Of a stretch of DNA of 5,569 bases, positions 1-5,569 are shown one piece after another. Each line of letters begins with the position of its first letter. The first letter of the stretch is position 1. The notes beneath the pieces were generated by a model. That model worked only from the letters and a program-made list of their open reading frames with translations. It made no database searches and had not been told where the DNA came from. The stretch lies in NCBI GenBank assembly GCA_023398345.1, contig JAEWSK010000003.1, positions 1 to 5,569 on the forward strand. Direction: 5' to 3'. Source of the DNA: Armatimonadota bacterium (GTDB taxonomy: Bacteria > Armatimonadota > UBA5829). The position numbers and the translations under genes were made by a program.

Positions 1-266
1 ATACAGCGCTGCAGTTCGTGCAGCGCAAGCTCACGAAATTCAGGAAAAGGCGATGCAATCGGCAGATACCATGCCGTGTGACCGACCACAGACATCCCGG
101 TTCGCTCCAAGGCTTTTATAACTCTGCCGATATTAATTTGCGCTGAATAAGTCTGCTCAGGTTCGAGCGTGAGGTCGATAAAGTCGAAGCCCATTTCAGC
201 AAATGAGTTTATCTCCGCGACCACATCGCACATTGGATTATTCATTGCACCGAATAGCATATCCAT
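1..266 (-). CDS. Sugar phosphate isomerase/epimerase-like TIM-barrel protein (N-terminal part, runs off left edge)
   Basis: Eighty-eight codons are open from an ATG at 266 to the window edge, so only the N-terminus is present. The segment GFDFIDLTLEP (about residues 26-36) looks like the first strand and metal-side loop of the xylose-isomerase-like/AP endonuclease 2 barrel (COG1082 type). VGHTAWYLPIASPF (about 61-74) looks like the second strand of the same fold, with the His and Pro often seen there. Members isomerise or epimerise sugars or sugar phosphates, usually with a divalent metal; the substrate cannot be told here. The start overlaps the end of the upstream nucleotidyltransferase gene by 29 bases, or 23 if the second ATG at 260 is used. 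A GAGG at 271-274 lies 4 bases before the first ATG and 10 before the second, so the exact start is unsettled. The overlap suggests translational coupling. The fold assignment is fairly sure, the specific function is not. Confidence 0.8.
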   Translation of the reverse strand, partial: MDMLFGAMNNPMCDVVAEINSFAEMGFDFIDLTLEPEQTYSAQINIGRVIKALERTGMSVVGHTAWYLPIASPFPEFRELALHELQRC

Positions 267-963
267 CCGTCCTCAAATGCAGCCAAGGGTCAAGCAAATG
301 TTCTCGCGTAACATGCTCATGGGGCAAGCGGCGGTATTCAAGCCGCCTGTGCGCAAGATCATCGCGCACACTGTTTGGGATGCAGTCCAATGACTCGGGA
401 TACTGCCAATCGAACACATCGATGATTCCGGCGAGCAGCAGCCAATGCTCACCTAACAGCCCCAGCAGTCGATCCCAGTCGAGTTTTTTGCACTGCACCT
501 GCGCGATTCGCATCACGTCGGGCCAATCGCATCGATGTCGGTTGATGACGAACGACTTGATCCATATCAGCTCTTCAAGCGGCAAAAACTTCAGCTCAAA
601 ATTGAGAAACTCACCTACGGAAGCGCGCTCGAACCAGTCAGCGGTGACATAGTTTACGAGGTTGGCAAATCGCCATATTACGTCAAAGATCAACCCGTCC
701 CTGGCCGAATGGTATATCCATTGGTTGTCGCCGGGCGCTTGCTCGCCGATGTCTACAAACCCGGATGAGTTCAGGGCCTCGGCTGCGCGCGATACATTGT
801 CGTGGGTTACATAGACGTCAATGTCGTGGGTGTTGCGCCAAATGCCCGTGTAGTGCCAAACGGCAAAGGCCCCGCCGACCATAAATGGCACTCCTGACCG
901 GCACAGTGCGTCCATTGCTCCGACGTATAGACTTCGATGCTCAGGTTCAAAACAATCATTCAC
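238..963 (-). CDS. Nucleotidyltransferase-fold family protein
   Basis: This 241-residue protein carries the signature of the polymerase beta/MNT-like nucleotidyltransferase superfamily. Gly30-Gly31 start the helix-turn motif, followed by Thr45 and the metal-binding Asp47-Ile-Asp49-Val, and a third acidic residue is likely Asp94 in FDVIW. A later stretch, PLEELIWIKSF then RHRCDWPDV, resembles the conserved region that follows the core in uncharacterised nucleotidyltransferases related to AbiEii-type proteins. Such proteins move a nucleoside monophosphate onto a protein, RNA or small molecule; the target here is unknown. The start is a GTG at 961-963: in-frame TAA and TGA codons lie a few codons upstream, so it cannot be much longer. 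No good Shine-Dalgarno precedes it. It is first in a two-gene minus-strand unit with the isomerase-like gene. No HEPN partner is visible next to it, so a classical MNT/HEPN toxin pair is not supported. Confidence 0.82.
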   Translation of the reverse strand: MNDCFEPEHRSLYVGAMDALCRSGVPFMVGGAFAVWHYTGIWRNTHDIDVYVTHDNVSRAAEALNSSGFVDIGEQAPGDNQWIYHSARDGLIFDVIWRFANLVNYVTADWFERASVGEFLNFELKFLPLEELIWIKSFVINRHRCDWPDVMRIAQVQCKKLDWDRLLGLLGEHWLLLAGIIDVFDWQYPESLDCIPNSVRDDLAHRRLEYRRLPHEHVTREHLLDPWLHLRTDGYAIRCNE

Positions 964-988
964 AATGTGGTGACCCGCCGCTCATTAA

Positions 989-1012
989 GGTGTCTTACCT
1001 GGAGGTGATACC
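989..1012. repeat. Imperfect stem-loop between divergent genes
   Basis: GGTGTCTTACC and GGTGATACC flank a TGGA loop. Read as plus-strand RNA they can form nine pairs, including one G-U, with a two-base bulge. On the minus strand the G-U becomes a C-A mismatch, so the structure is weaker for the nucleotidyltransferase leader. It lies upstream of the likely cytochrome promoter, so it may be an operator-like DNA element or simply chance. Confidence 0.3.
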
Positions 1013-1082
1013 CCGGCAAACCGTCCAAAGAAACGAATGCCGCCAAAATCTCTTATGGGCAGAGGTAAAGCGCAATTCCGTC

Positions 1083-1088
1083 TATAAT
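1083..1088 (+). promoter_or_regulatory. Likely -10 element of the cytochrome promoter
   Basis: A perfect TATAAT lies 34 bases before the TTG start, which would give a 5' leader of roughly 25-30 bases containing the ribosome binding site. No convincing -35 hexamer is found 16-18 bases upstream (that stretch reads around GCAGAGG), and there is no TG extension. The promoter may therefore need an activator, or the match may be partly fortuitous. Confidence 0.4.
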
Positions 1089-1109
1089 AAGCATATAAGC
1101 TTTTGCTTC

Positions 1110-1115
1110 AGGAGG
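1110..1115 (+). promoter_or_regulatory. Strong Shine-Dalgarno that fixes the TTG start
   Basis: AGGAGG is followed by a 7-base spacer and then TTG at 1123. It decides the start of the cytochrome gene, because no in-frame ATG or GTG gives a complete signal peptide. The strong site may offset the weak initiation codon. Confidence 0.85.
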
Positions 1116-1122
1116 TCTTTGG

Positions 1123-2058
1123 TTGTCAGCTAATCGGACAATTGCAATATGCGTTTCTTTGGCGATTGTCGCATGCGCAGGTCTGGCCGCATGGGCCGCA
1201 AAGAACTCAAAATACATCGGCTCCGCACAATGCCTCGCTTGCCATAAGGACATGCACGAAGCGCTTACAAATGGTTACAACAAGACCGCCCACCGCGCTG
1301 CTATGGCCGATGCGACAAAGAAGCCAAATGCAATTATCGCCAAGTTCGATGACAACTCTCCAATTAAAAAGTCCGACATCAAATACGTGCTGGGAACCGG
1401 CAAAGTCTATCAGAACTACCTTGACAAAGACCTCAAGGTTTTGCCCGGCGAATGGAACACAAAGGATCAAAAGTGGGTGTCGATTGAGTCCGTTGACGGC
1501 GCAACCCAGTGCGTCGGCTGCCATGCTACTAACTTCAACCCAAATACAAAAACCTGGACTGAGCTTGGCGTAGGCTGCGAGCGTTGCCACGGCCCCGGAG
1601 CCGAGCATGCCGAAAGCATGGACGCATCCGACATCAATGGCCTCAAAGCGCTGGATTCAAAGCACAAGGACATGGTCTGCGGGCAGTGCCACTCGGTCGG
1701 AGATGACCCGACCGGCAAATATGCGTTTCCGACGACATTTTCACCCGGTGAAGACATCGATAAGCATTTTAAGCTCAAGGACGTCGGTGAGCACGCGCGC
1801 AACTCGCAGTACAATACATTCATCGCATCCAAGCACTACCAAGGCGGCATGTACTGCACAACATGCCATGACCCACACGGCGACAAGACCAAAGCCAAGC
1901 CGCAGCTCAAGCGCGATGTAAACGATCAATGCATGGCCTGCCATGCGTCCACTATCGACAGCTTAAAGTCTCACGCACCGACTGCAGCAGCCGATGCGAC
2001 ATGCGCCACATGTCACATGCCCAGCGGTTCGCACAAGTTTGCAAAGGCAACCAATTAG
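1123..2058 (+). CDS. Exported heptaheme c-type cytochrome
   Basis: This 311-residue protein has seven CXXCH heme-attachment motifs, at residues 37-41, 130-134, 152-156, 186-190, 245-249, 270-274 and 294-298. Ten further histidines lie outside the motifs (45, 57, 162, 181, 215, 224, 238, 252, 284, 304), enough for bis-histidine ligation of every heme. An N-terminal Sec signal is clear: Arg5 and then a hydrophobic stretch to about residue 25, with possible cleavage after AWA. IVAC ending at Cys18 could instead be a lipobox, so an outer-face lipoprotein is possible. The arrangement, including ASKHYQGG before the fifth motif and CHMP at the seventh, resembles the cytochrome c554/multiheme family that carries electrons in the periplasm. 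A terminal reductase role cannot be shown. Initiation is at TTG behind a strong ribosome binding site. No quinol oxidase, reductase or maturation gene is next to it. Its TAG stop overlaps the stop of the convergent kinase gene. Confidence 0.93.
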   Translation: MSANRTIAICVSLAIVACAGLAAWAAKNSKYIGSAQCLACHKDMHEALTNGYNKTAHRAAMADATKKPNAIIAKFDDNSPIKKSDIKYVLGTGKVYQNYLDKDLKVLPGEWNTKDQKWVSIESVDGATQCVGCHATNFNPNTKTWTELGVGCERCHGPGAEHAESMDASDINGLKALDSKHKDMVCGQCHSVGDDPTGKYAFPTTFSPGEDIDKHFKLKDVGEHARNSQYNTFIASKHYQGGMYCTTCHDPHGDKTKAKPQLKRDVNDQCMACHASTIDSLKSHAPTAAADATCATCHMPSGSHKFAKATN

Positions 2059-2477
2059 GGCAGCGCTCGCAGCTTTACTTGTTTGCGAAGAACGACTTTT
2101 GCCCCGTTGTCGGATATAAGATGCACGTCGTCTGCACATGCTCGCATCAGCTCGATCCCTCGCGCAAGGGCCCCAGAGCGTTTTGACGCGCACAAACGTT
2201 GCGCTGCGCTAAACCCTCTGCCATTGTCCTTGATCGTTATAATGAGCCCACTCGTGTCTTGATGCCAACTAAGTCGGATCAGGTCGGTGGCGGGGTTCGG
2301 GCTGCCGTGCCGATATGCGTTGGATATGGCCTCGCCTACTGCGATCAATAGATAGTCGGCATCGTCGGGTGAAATGCGCAGTCCGCTGGCAACGCAGCGT
2401 ATTTGCTCTCGCGCCGCGTATAGTCCGTTAGAATTGGGTTTTAGCACCACAAAGCCTTCGATCGCCGCATTGAACAT
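2055..2477 (-). CDS. RsbW-like anti-sigma factor / serine-protein kinase (HATPase_c_2)
   Basis: This 140-residue protein is essentially one GHKL ATP-binding domain. The N box is Glu49 to Asn53 with His57-Gly58 (EAISNAYRHG), the G1 box is DNGRGF at 84-89, and the G2 region is RGIELM at 106-111. Size and motifs fit the RsbW/SpoIIAB group, in which the protein binds a sigma factor or other partner and phosphorylates a STAS-domain antagonist. I chose the ATG at 2475-2477 because AGGTGG lies five bases upstream; an in-frame GTG at 2484-2486 would add three residues but lacks a ribosome binding site. The gene follows the SpoIIE-type phosphatase gene by 67 bases on the same strand, so they probably form one transcription unit with opposing activities. 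No STAS or sigma gene is adjacent here. It converges with the cytochrome gene with a 4-base overlap. Confidence 0.87.
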   Translation of the reverse strand: MFNAAIEGFVVLKPNSNGLYAAREQIRCVASGLRISPDDADYLLIAVGEAISNAYRHGSPNPATDLIRLSWHQDTSGLIITIKDNGRGFSAAQRLCASKRSGALARGIELMRACADDVHLISDNGAKVVLRKQVKLRALP

Positions 2478-2482
2478 GACTC

Positions 2483-2488
2483 CCACCT
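2483..2488 (-). promoter_or_regulatory. Ribosome binding site that decides the kinase gene start
   Basis: AGGTGG on the minus strand lies five bases before the ATG at 2477. The in-frame GTG at 2486 lies inside this site, so the ATG is the better start. Confidence 0.65.
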
Positions 2489-2537
2489 GTCAATATTTCT
2501 ATCCGAGAGCGACCTTTGCCAAACTCCATCGGGCTTT

Positions 2538-2548
2538 GTAAAGTTTAC
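2538..2548. repeat. Short palindrome at the end of the phosphatase gene
   Basis: GTAAAGTTTAC is a perfect 11-base palindrome with a one-base centre, and it overlaps the TAA stop of the phosphatase gene. It has no G+C-rich stem or T-run, so it is not a terminator. It could be a small operator ahead of the kinase gene, or chance. Confidence 0.2.
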
Positions 2549-4461
2549 TCTTCATAATCCAGCACCAAAATTGCCGCGTCGTCTTGCAGACATCCGCCGG
2601 CGTAGTCCGTTGCGGCCTGCAACAGAGTTTCAGCTACTTCTTCAGGCGTGGCGCCGCGGATTTCGGATAGATGCTCGATAACCCCATCCTTTCCAAACAG
2701 GTCGCTTTCTTTTCTGGCCTCGGTTATTCCGTCGGTAAACATTACTATGTAACTAGCTGGTTCGAGTGTAAAACTCTTTTCAAGGTATTGAAAGCCGTTG
2801 ATGATGCCCAACATAGGCCCGGTCACTTCGAGTTCTCCGACGCAGCCATTTATATTGCGCACCACCGGCGGCTCATGTCCGGCATTTGCATATACAATAG
2901 TGTTATCGCCGGGATCTACGATGGCATAGAAAGCAGACAGCATTTCGTTTTCATCCGCTCCCTCTTTACACAGCGAGTTGTTGGTGAGCATCATCACCCG
3001 TGCCGGGCTGGGGTCCATGTAGGCGTAGCTGCGAATGGTGTGCCTGACAGACGCGACTCGAATGGCCGCTGCTAGACCTTTGCCGGCTATATCGCCGATC
3101 AAGATGCCGTATTTGCCCCCTCTTAGCGGGAACACATCATAGAAATCGCCACCCACTTTAGCTTCTTCTAAGGCGGGCTGATATTTTGCGGCGACAGACC
3201 AGTTGCCCATTGCTGACGGTATCTCAGACGGAATGAGAGCTTGTTGGAGCGTTTCCGCTATGCGGTGTTCGCGTTCAAAAAGTTGCTGTCTTTGCTGCTC
3301 AAATTTGGCTCGCTCGGATATATCGCGAAACACGCTGGCTGCCCCAATGACCCTGCCCTTGCTGTCGCGTACCGGAGATGCACTGACGCTGATCGCAATA
3401 TCTTGTCCGGTTGACGGACAAATTCTGTAGCGAGCATCAGTGATGACCTCGCCTGCAAGAGCACGGCGAGAAGCAGTTTGCTCTACCGGGAACGGGTCGC
3501 CCTCTAGCGTGAGCCAATGAGCGCGCTTTGTCAGATTCCCAAACTCCTCGCCCGGATACATGTCTATCATTTTTCTGCCCGCATCATTTATCATTATGAT
3601 GCGGCCGTTTGAGTCAAGCAAAATGACTCCGTCCGCCATGCTTGCAAAGAAAGACTCCAGTTGTGCTGCCTTCTGTTCCGCTTCTTGACGAGTTCGCGCA
3701 AGAGCTTGTTCTTGCTGCCTGCGAGCGGATATGTCTTGAACCGTGCCAAAGCCGCCGACAAGTTCGCCGTCATCGTCAAACTCCGGCACTGCGGTTTCGC
3801 AGACCCATTTGATTTTATTGTCTACGACAATGCGGTGCTCAATGTTGCAGTAATCGCCGCGCATAGAGGCCTGCCAATTGTCTTTCACATACTCTCGGTC
3901 GTCGGGGTGAACGATAGCGAAAAACATCTCAGCCGTAAGTGGTGTGCCCTTGGGAACCCCAAACATTTTGTACGTCTCGTCAGACCACTGCAACTCGTCG
4001 CGTCGAATATTTAGCCTCCAGCTTCCGGTTTGAGTTACGGCCTGGGCTTGGCTTAAATCGTCTTCGCGTTTTTTTAGAGTCCTCGCCAACTCTTCGGCTT
4101 TTCGCTTGCTTCTGGTGATGGCTGCAGTTGCAATTGCAACGACGCCTGCGCCGAGAGCATACGCCCACACCGCATGCACATTGCTTTCCGACACAGCCAT
4201 TTCGCCTCCGGGCGGTAGAAAGAAGTAGAAAAAGATAACAGTGTCAATAATAAATACTGGCACTGCCGGCCCTTCGCCGAGCAGGTAAACGATGGCTATC
4301 AGCATCAATGCGTAGATGATTGGAAGGTTTCCCAGTGTAATATGCGTATCGATAGCTTTTAAAATGACGAAAAACGGCAACTGTGCCAATACGGCAATCG
4401 CGTACCGCATCCACACAGGTAAGTGCTCAGCATGATCGTTATTTTCATATCTGATCGTCAT
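2545..4461 (-). CDS. Membrane PAS-PAS-SpoIIE (PP2C-type) serine phosphatase
   Basis: Of 638 residues, the first 115 or so hold four hydrophobic segments (about 17-37, 45-62, 65-84 and 97-115) in the pattern of the KdpD-like DUF4118 module; FFYFFLPPGG at 77-86 is typical. A charged helical linker follows, then PAS domain 1 (about 140-248, PAS_3-like, with HPDDRE at 185-190 and ending in VQDIS), a second coiled linker, PAS domain 2 (about 266-384, ending in FRDIS), and the SpoIIE phosphatase domain (about 395-636). Likely metal-binding acidic residues are Asp439 in GGDFYD, Asp457 in GDIAGKG, Asp577 in FTDG and Asp627/628 in DDAAIL, so catalysis looks intact. Such enzymes dephosphorylate STAS-domain antagonists in partner switching, which fits the RsbW-like gene just downstream. 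The ATG at 4461 has no recognisable Shine-Dalgarno and lies inside one arm of a 16-bp inverted repeat, suggesting control of initiation. The ligand sensed is unknown. Confidence 0.93.
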   Translation of the reverse strand: MTIRYENNDHAEHLPVWMRYAIAVLAQLPFFVILKAIDTHITLGNLPIIYALMLIAIVYLLGEGPAVPVFIIDTVIFFYFFLPPGGEMAVSESNVHAVWAYALGAGVVAIATAAITRSKRKAEELARTLKKREDDLSQAQAVTQTGSWRLNIRRDELQWSDETYKMFGVPKGTPLTAEMFFAIVHPDDREYVKDNWQASMRGDYCNIEHRIVVDNKIKWVCETAVPEFDDDGELVGGFGTVQDISARRQQEQALARTRQEAEQKAAQLESFFASMADGVILLDSNGRIIMINDAGRKMIDMYPGEEFGNLTKRAHWLTLEGDPFPVEQTASRRALAGEVITDARYRICPSTGQDIAISVSASPVRDSKGRVIGAASVFRDISERAKFEQQRQQLFEREHRIAETLQQALIPSEIPSAMGNWSVAAKYQPALEEAKVGGDFYDVFPLRGGKYGILIGDIAGKGLAAAIRVASVRHTIRSYAYMDPSPARVMMLTNNSLCKEGADENEMLSAFYAIVDPGDNTIVYANAGHEPPVVRNINGCVGELEVTGPMLGIINGFQYLEKSFTLEPASYIVMFTDGITEARKESDLFGKDGVIEHLSEIRGATPEEVAETLLQAATDYAGGCLQDDAAILVLDYEE

Positions 4462-4557
4462 ATCGCCGTTATCACTGTGCAGTCTTGAGGCCAGTCGTCT
4501 GCAATTGACATTAGTTTACCCGGCTGCGTGTCCAATGCCACACGGCGATATGACGAT
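4454..4557. repeat. Perfect 16-bp inverted repeat around the phosphatase start
   Basis: ATCGTCATATCGCCGT at 4454-4469 is repeated exactly in inverted orientation at 4542-4557, with 72 bases between. The left arm contains the phosphatase start codon (4459-4461) and the bases where a ribosome binding site would lie. The right arm begins three bases after the stop of the SIS gene. The spacer contains a smaller imperfect stem (TGCAGTC at 4478-4484 with GTCTGCA at 4497-4503). In a read-through transcript the arms could close into a long hairpin hiding the start codon; as DNA they could be a pair of operator sites. There is no T-run to make it a terminator. Confidence 0.7.
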
Positions 4558-4560
4558 TAT

Positions 4561-5569
4561 CTATGCGATTTCTTCCATCAGTTTCTTCTCTGCGTCTTCG
4601 TTGCTGAGGTTATATTTTGCTCGCATCACAGAAACTCCGACTATAGGTGGATATTTTTGATCGGCTTTCATTCGCGGCTCAATATATTCGGCAACCTCAA
4701 ATAACAGTTCATTTGCCTGTTCGTATTGCAGGCCGGTGAGATTGCAAATGTAGCGAGTGGCCCGGTCGATGAGCTTGAGGTTCGATGCTACAACCCAAAT
4801 CATTGTATTGCCAAGCACGCGACCTAGGCGCACCATTGTGCAGGTAGATAGAGCGTTTAAAAGCATTTTAGCGCCGACGCGGGTAATTCCATCGAGTAAA
4901 AAGTCGGTTTTTGGAACCGGCACGAGCGCCGATATTGTATCCGGACTCCAGCCTTCAATAAATTTGCGCAATTCATCCGCACTTGCGCCGCTTCCAAAAT
5001 AAATCAAACCAGTCTGCGCGCCGGATTTTTTGGCGGCCTCAATTTGTGTGCGGTGAAAGCCTTCGGGCGATATAAGCGAGCTTGTCTCGGGTTCTATAAG
5101 TATGCCCACTGCGCTGTCGCCGTTTCCTAAAGATCGATATTTCATGCCGTCTTTGCCGATCTTAAAGCGCATCAATTCATTGCGCGAGATGTTGCGGACA
5201 ATTTCGTACGTGCGCGCAAAGCTGTTCTCGCTGACAAGTTCTCTCACTTCGTCGTCTGTCCATTCGACGCATGACGGCGCTTTTTTTATAATCCAGTTCC
5301 ATGCGTCCTCGGTCTTTTCGTAGGGCACATACAAAAATGCCCAACTCTCGGCAGCGGATGTGTCATCGAACTTGCGAAAAGGCGGCGTGCAATATGTGGG
5401 GGAGCGCTCGGTGGTGTCGGTGAGCACGTCTACTCCGATTAAATTTGCAAAGTAGTTGTTTTTGTGGTCTGTGCGATAGACATTTTCTTCCATCTCCACC
5501 AGCTTCGCCAAGCTATCGCATAGGGGCTTTGAAAGCAGTGTCGAATGCATCTCTATAAGTTTTTTGAGA
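4561..5569 (-). CDS. GCKR/MurQ-like SIS-domain protein, C-terminal part (5' end beyond right edge)
   Basis: The frame is open through the right edge. The first ATG in the window, at 5550, is preceded by six in-frame sense codons and no good ribosome binding site, so I read this as the C-terminal 335 residues of a longer protein. Numbering from that ATG, residues 41-60 carry DVLTDTTERSPTYCTPPFRK, which I recall as typical of an internal part of long bacterial proteins related to the glucokinase regulator (two SIS domains). Residues 226-269 (GAKMLLNALST, then MVRLGRVLGN and SNLKLIDRATRYIC) closely match the C-terminal conserved helix region of MurQ, the N-acetylmuramic acid 6-phosphate etherase. 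The first SIS domain with the sugar-phosphate site would lie outside the window. It may bind or convert a phosphosugar, but etherase activity cannot be judged from this half. It ends 99 bases before the phosphatase gene on the same strand. Confidence 0.8.
   Translation of the reverse strand, partial: LKKLIEMHSTLLSKPLCDSLAKLVEMEENVYRTDHKNNYFANLIGVDVLTDTTERSPTYCTPPFRKFDDTSAAESWAFLYVPYEKTEDAWNWIIKKAPSCVEWTDDEVRELVSENSFARTYEIVRNISRNELMRFKIGKDGMKYRSLGNGDSAVGILIEPETSSLISPEGFHRTQIEAAKKSGAQTGLIYFGSGASADELRKFIEGWSPDTISALVPVPKTDFLLDGITRVGAKMLLNALSTCTMVRLGRVLGNTMIWVVASNLKLIDRATRYICNLTGLQYEQANELLFEVAEYIEPRMKADQKYPPIVGVSVMRAKYNLSNEDAEKKLMEEIA

Noticed and set aside
203..652. Long plus-strand ORF opposite the nucleotidyltransferase gene
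   Set aside because: The protein is low-complexity (Ser, Arg and Cys rich) with no recognisable motif, while the minus strand encodes a clear nucleotidyltransferase fold; it is an antisense shadow.
238..963. Reading the nucleotidyltransferase as a toxin of an MNT/HEPN or AbiE system
   Set aside because: No HEPN, AbiEi or antitoxin-like gene adjoins it within the window; the downstream neighbour is a TIM-barrel enzyme.
1036..1086. Sixteen-codon ORF between the hairpin and the cytochrome gene (ATG at 1036, TAA at 1084), a possible leader peptide
   Set aside because: Its nearest SD-like sequence is about 26 bases away, its end lies on the likely -10 element so it would not be on the cytochrome transcript, and its composition shows no regulatory pattern.
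1207..1608. Minus-strand ORF inside the cytochrome gene
   Set aside because: It lies opposite codons for three heme motifs and shows no domain; open frames like this arise by chance opposite biased coding sequence.
4484..4540. Sigma-70-like promoter in the spacer ahead of the phosphatase gene
   Set aside because: TTGGAC with TAATGT on the minus strand has usable spacing (about 16 bases), but both hexamers match consensus weakly, so I do not call it.
4454..4557. Reading the 16-bp inverted repeat as an intrinsic terminator of the SIS gene
   Set aside because: The 72-base loop, moderate G+C content and lack of a T-run after the stem do not fit an intrinsic terminator, and the second arm is inside the next coding region.

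Overview
The window reads as chromosomal DNA from a free-living, probably uncultured bacterium. A Sec-exported seven-heme cytochrome c, a membrane-anchored PAS/SpoIIE phosphatase, an RsbW-like kinase and a long glucokinase-regulator/MurQ-like protein occur together, and base composition looks near 50% GC. This mix is reminiscent of Armatimonadota, Planctomycetota or Acidobacteriota, but no rRNA or other phylogenetic marker is present, so the assignment is weak. I see no tRNA, rRNA, CRISPR array, insertion sequence or phage gene.

Layout, left to right. (1) Positions 1-963, minus strand: a nucleotidyltransferase-fold protein is followed, with a short overlap, by the start of a TIM-barrel sugar phosphate isomerase/epimerase that runs off the left edge. 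(2) Positions 964-1122: a divergent intergenic region with a perfect TATAAT, a strong Shine-Dalgarno and a small imperfect hairpin. (3) Positions 1123-2058, plus strand: a heptaheme c-type cytochrome starting at TTG. (4) Positions 2055-4461, minus strand: a 638-residue membrane PAS-PAS-PP2C (SpoIIE) phosphatase followed downstream by a small RsbW-like HATPase; this kinase gene and the cytochrome gene converge and share a TTAG, so their stop codons interleave. (5) Positions 4561-5569, minus strand: the C-terminal part of a GCKR/MurQ-like SIS protein whose 5' end lies beyond the right edge.

How they may work together. The phosphatase and HATPase look like the two opposing enzymes of a partner-switching circuit: the HATPase would phosphorylate a STAS-domain antagonist and the phosphatase would remove the phosphate in response to a signal sensed by its membrane or PAS domains. 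The STAS protein and the sigma factor or other output are not in this window. The cytochrome is alone on its strand, and a link to the signalling pair is only positional.

The most unusual non-coding structure is a perfect 16-bp inverted repeat at 4454-4469 and 4542-4557. It brackets the gap between the SIS gene and the phosphatase gene. In a transcript reading through from the SIS gene, it would pair the start codon of the phosphatase gene with RNA just after the SIS stop codon.
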